The notes beneath the pieces are model-generated. The model made no database searches. It had not been told where the DNA came from and worked only from the letters and a program-made list of their open reading frames with translations. Below, one piece after another: positions 5,720 to 8,298 of a stretch of DNA of 8,298 nt. The first letter of the stretch is position 1, and every line of letters begins with the position of its first letter. A program made the translations under genes and the position numbers. This stretch comes from an uncultured Lentisphaeria bacterium (GTDB taxonomy: Bacteria > Verrucomicrobiota > Lentisphaeria > JABSQK01 > CAJWLW01). The stretch is taken from contig CAJWLW010000216.1 in assembly GCA_913042885.1 (NCBI GenBank), positions 1 to 8,298 of the forward strand, written 5' to 3'.

Positions 5720-8197
5720 ATGCATCGTTGTTTCATCCTGCTGTTTTGCTCCACGGTCACGTTGGCAGATGGACTGCCCTGGCTCGATGACCTGCCGGCA
5801 AACGCGCCGTTAATCGAATACTACGACGAACAACCGCTGCCGGAGCCGGGTTCCAAACTGGCTGTCCTGGTGGATCGGATTGATCGTGACCTGCGCCGTG
5901 CCACCGGATTTGCGCAACGCCTGCTCGCAACCCTGCGCGTGCGGATCAATTACCGGCTCTACACCACGGGTGCCGATGCAACCGATATCACGGCGTGGCA
6001 ACGCGCGTACACCGAAATCAGCATCGGCCGCAATCCCTTCGAAAGGGATCCCGGCGGCTTGCGCGGCTATTACGCCATCAACGACGATTCCTGCCAGGTG
6101 TTCAAGGTTTTTCCCCCAAAGGACAATCCACAGCCGCCGAAAAGCGGATTACCGCTGATTGTTTCCATGCACGGCCACGGCTGGCAAGACTGGTACCGTC
6201 CCTTTCAGCTGGAAGGCTACAGCACCGACGGTGCCTACGTCATCAGCGTGCACGGCCGCGGCAGCGCCGACTTCAAATGGATCGCCGAAGACGATGTGCT
6301 GGCCGCTATCGACGCGGTGCAGGCGGATTTTCCGATCGATCCGAGCCGCGTTTACCTCACCGGCGGATCGATGGGTGCAACGGGTGTCTTTCAAGTTGGC
6401 GCCCACTATCCGCACCGGTTCGCCGCCGGTTTTGCGGATTCCGGCAATACCGATATCACTGCCTGGTCCGACTTCGAAGCGGAGGATCCTGCGGATGCGT
6501 ACGGGGCATTGCGGGCGCGGTTGCGCGGTTTGACCTCGCCCATTGCCTTTGCTGAAAACTTCCTGAACCTGCCGCTGATCATCACCCACTGCAAGACCGA
6601 CAGCACGGTGGTGCATTCGCAGCGCATGGCCAAGCGCCTCCGGGCCGCCGGCTGCCGGGACTATACGTTCACCCTGCGTGACGGCGAACATGTCGATCTG
6701 CAGCCCATGGCCGATCGGTTCGATGCTTTGCGCAGGTTCCGCACGAATCCGTGGCCCTACCGGGTCATGCTCAAGGCAGCATCGTATCGGCAGGCGACCG
6801 CTTACTGGGTGACGATTCGTCATTTCGAGCGACGCCTGGAACCAGCCGAGCTCGATGTTCGTCGGTTTACCAACACGCAGATAAAAATCGATCGCATCGT
6901 CAATGTTGCCGGCTTCCGCCTGCAGCTCGACGGCCTTGAGCTGGACAGAACACAGCCATTGTCGATTGTCATGGCCGACGGCCAGACCGTGACGGTTCCG
7001 CAATCAGCACCGGGGCCGGTGACTTTGAGCAAAAACGGTGCCGCCTGGCAACTCGACAACAGCCATGGTGCCGGACTGCACAAGCGGAAAGGCCTCGAAG
7101 GTCCAATTGCCGATGTTTTCCGCGAACCGTTTTTGCTGGTTGTCGGTACCAGTGCTGCCGACCCGTTCGAGCGCTGGATCGTTGCTCAGGAAGCAGCTCG
7201 CTTCCAGCGCCAGTGGCGGCGGCGATTCCAGGTCGATCCCCCGCTCCGTCTCGACACCGCACTCACCGTGTCCGATATCTACGACCGCAATCTCATCCTT
7301 TTTGGCGGCCCGACACAGAATGCCGTAACTAAGGCGTTGAACGCCAAACTACCTGTCCGTATCGACGGTGATTCCATTGTTGCCGGTGACAAGACTTACC
7401 GCGGCGCCGGCCTCGGCGTGCACGTGCTTTATCCGAACCCCCTGAATGCGGACCGTGCCGTGGTCGTTTTCGGCGCCGTCGATTGGCGCGGCATGTGGCA
7501 GATCACCCATCGCTTTGGTACCTGGTTCGACTGGATGCCGCTCGATAATTATTGCTGGTATGATTTCTGTGTGTTCGACGACCGTTCGCGCGGCATCGAG
7601 ACGTTTCGCGAATCCGGTGTCTTCGACGAGCGCTGGCAGTTCGACGAGAAACAGCGCTTCGACGGCGTCGCGGCTGATCGGCAAGCGGTCATCCCGCGAC
7701 GGTACCCGACCCATCGCGAACCGCCGCCGGATGCTCAGACGGTACGCCTGACCGAACTGTGGCCGATCCAGATCGACACCGCCAAAGATCCGATGCGGAT
7801 CGATCGCAGTTGGAACGACAAGCCGCTCACGGTCTCCGGCGAGAAGATGGCCTTTGGCTTCGGGCAGTGGATTGAATCGGCTGTGAGCTATAACCTCAAT
7901 GGGCAATTCTCGCGGTTTCGCGCCCGCGTCGGAATTGATCCGGAGGGTGCCGAAACGATCGACGAGGCCCGCAGTCATGCCGAGAACCCGACATTCATCG
8001 TTACCGGTGACGACAAGATTCTGGCGCAGCAGTCCGATGTGCGTTTCGGTGAAGCGCCGCGGGCGTTTGATGTCGACGTCACTGGCGTCAAGCGATTGAC
8101 ATTGATGGTTGTGCGCGACTGGCCGGCTGGCTGGTTGTACGGCGCCATTGCCTGGGGCGAACCGACACTGGAAAGACGCCGCGAGGCCCATCAATGA
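5720..8197 (+). CDS. Secreted alpha/beta-hydrolase with C-terminal NPCBM domain
   Basis: The 825-aa protein starts with a Sec signal peptide (residues 1-16, ending TLA before DGLPW), so it acts in the periplasm or outside the cell. The alpha/beta-hydrolase fold (about 110-340) resembles the prolyl oligopeptidase (S9)/esterase group: HGHG oxyanion-type strand end at 151-154, nucleophile Ser217 in GGSMG, probable acid Asp294 (CKTDS) and His324 (GEHVD). A probable beta-rich segment follows (about 355-450), then a Rossmann-like segment (about 456-600, from KGLEGPIADVFREPFLLVVG) that I cannot assign. The C-terminus (about 674-817) matches the NPCBM carbohydrate-binding family (FGFGQWIESAVSYNLNG, FSRFRARVGID, and VDVTGVKRLTLMV near the end). 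The substrate, ester or peptide, is unknown; the NPCBM module suggests a glycan-bound target. The ATG at 5720 is chosen for the signal peptide; a GAGGG sits rather far upstream. A TTG start at 5687 is less likely. Confidence 0.85.
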   Translation: MHRCFILLFCSTVTLADGLPWLDDLPANAPLIEYYDEQPLPEPGSKLAVLVDRIDRDLRRATGFAQRLLATLRVRINYRLYTTGADATDITAWQRAYTEISIGRNPFERDPGGLRGYYAINDDSCQVFKVFPPKDNPQPPKSGLPLIVSMHGHGWQDWYRPFQLEGYSTDGAYVISVHGRGSADFKWIAEDDVLAAIDAVQADFPIDPSRVYLTGGSMGATGVFQVGAHYPHRFAAGFADSGNTDITAWSDFEAEDPADAYGALRARLRGLTSPIAFAENFLNLPLIITHCKTDSTVVHSQRMAKRLRAAGCRDYTFTLRDGEHVDLQPMADRFDALRRFRTNPWPYRVMLKAASYRQATAYWVTIRHFERRLEPAELDVRRFTNTQIKIDRIVNVAGFRLQLDGLELDRTQPLSIVMADGQTVTVPQSAPGPVTLSKNGAAWQLDNSHGAGLHKRKGLEGPIADVFREPFLLVVGTSAADPFERWIVAQEAARFQRQWRRRFQVDPPLRLDTALTVSDIYDRNLILFGGPTQNAVTKALNAKLPVRIDGDSIVAGDKTYRGAGLGVHVLYPNPLNADRAVVVFGAVDWRGMWQITHRFGTWFDWMPLDNYCWYDFCVFDDRSRGIETFRESGVFDERWQFDEKQRFDGVAADRQAVIPRRYPTHREPPPDAQTVRLTELWPIQIDTAKDPMRIDRSWNDKPLTVSGEKMAFGFGQWIESAVSYNLNGQFSRFRARVGIDPEGAETIDEARSHAENPTFIVTGDDKILAQQSDVRFGEAPRAFDVDVTGVKRLTLMVVRDWPAGWLYGAIAWGEPTLERRREAHQ

Positions 8198-8199
8198 CC

Positions 8200-8203
8200 G
8201 GAG
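8200..8203 (+). promoter_or_regulatory. Ribosome binding site of the last gene
   Basis: GGAG lies 6 nt before the ATG at 8210 and just after the hydrolase stop codon. It supports this ATG over the one at 8194, whose frame stops after 12 codons. Confidence 0.5.
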
Positions 8204-8209
8204 TGACAG

Positions 8210-8298
8210 ATGGAAGTCTACAATCTCGATGAATCGCCCAGCGTGGTCACAGCCACGGGGACGCGGACACGGGCTAAGCCGCAGCGGCGGAAGCCACG
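8210..8298 (+). CDS. Start of an unidentified gene, cut by the window end
   Basis: Twenty-nine complete codons are visible, starting MEVYNLDESPSVVTATGTRT and continuing with a basic stretch (RAKPQRRKP). No stop codon is reached before the window ends. The reading frame is supported by GGAG at -10 to -7 and by its position 12 bp after the hydrolase stop codon, which suggests co-transcription with that gene. The visible N-terminus is not a signal peptide, and I do not recognise the family. The gene call depends on the frame staying open beyond 8298. Confidence 0.5.
   Translation, partial: MEVYNLDESPSVVTATGTRTRAKPQRRKP

Noticed and set aside
6149..7003. Open frame of 284 codons on the minus strand, antisense to the hydrolase domain
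   Set aside because: It is a shadow of the hydrolase codon pattern, with no family resemblance and no ribosome binding site noted.
7349..8194. Long open frame of 281 codons on the minus strand, antisense to the hydrolase
   Set aside because: The plus-strand frame has a signal peptide, catalytic motifs and NPCBM blocks. The antisense product has no recognisable motif, and long antisense frames are common in GC-rich DNA.

Overview
The window is GC-rich, densely coding bacterial DNA with strong G/C preference at third codon positions. Three products carry export signals (two Sec signal peptides and a probable lipoprotein), which points to a Gram-negative cell, and the Mn-type superoxide dismutase and the O2-dependent formylglycine-generating enzyme (FGE) point to an aerobic or microaerobic life. 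FGE together with an NPCBM-bearing secreted hydrolase resembles the gene content of sulfatase- and polysaccharide-rich lineages such as Planctomycetes, Verrucomicrobia and their relatives. That is an impression from gene content; the phylum cannot be fixed from this sequence. Several genes lack a clear Shine-Dalgarno site, while sodA and the last, partial gene have good ones.

Layout, left to right. (1) 1-664, minus strand: a Mn/Fe superoxide dismutase of Mn type, with a hairpin terminator after its stop. (2) 665-887: a divergent promoter region. (3) 888-1835, plus strand: a genuine FGE with both catalytic cysteines. (4) 1836-2063: a convergent non-coding gap with a 10-bp direct repeat and small inverted repeats. 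(5) 2064-5600, minus strand: a compact three-gene unit read as exported helical protein of unknown function, then a small probable lipoprotein of unknown function, then mutS2. (6) 5601-5719: a short divergent intergenic region with an imperfect inverted repeat. (7) 5720-8197, plus strand: a large secreted serine hydrolase with a C-terminal NPCBM domain. (8) 8210 to the window end: the start of a further plus-strand gene, 12 bp downstream, that I do not recognise.

How the genes fit together. FGE converts the active-site cysteine of type I sulfatases to formylglycine, so the genome should encode sulfatases, but I see no sulfatase in this window. The NPCBM hydrolase is plausibly an exported esterase or peptidase that acts on a carbohydrate-associated substrate. 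It may belong to the same broad lifestyle, but nothing here links it directly to FGE. MutS2 (an ATPase with an Smr domain, acting in anti-recombination or ribosome rescue) is cytoplasmic, and its pairing with two exported proteins has no obvious functional reading. I see no mobile element, CRISPR array, tRNA or rRNA, and no convincing evidence of a wholly new system. The most open items are the two unknown exported proteins in the mutS2 unit and the unassigned middle part of the hydrolase.
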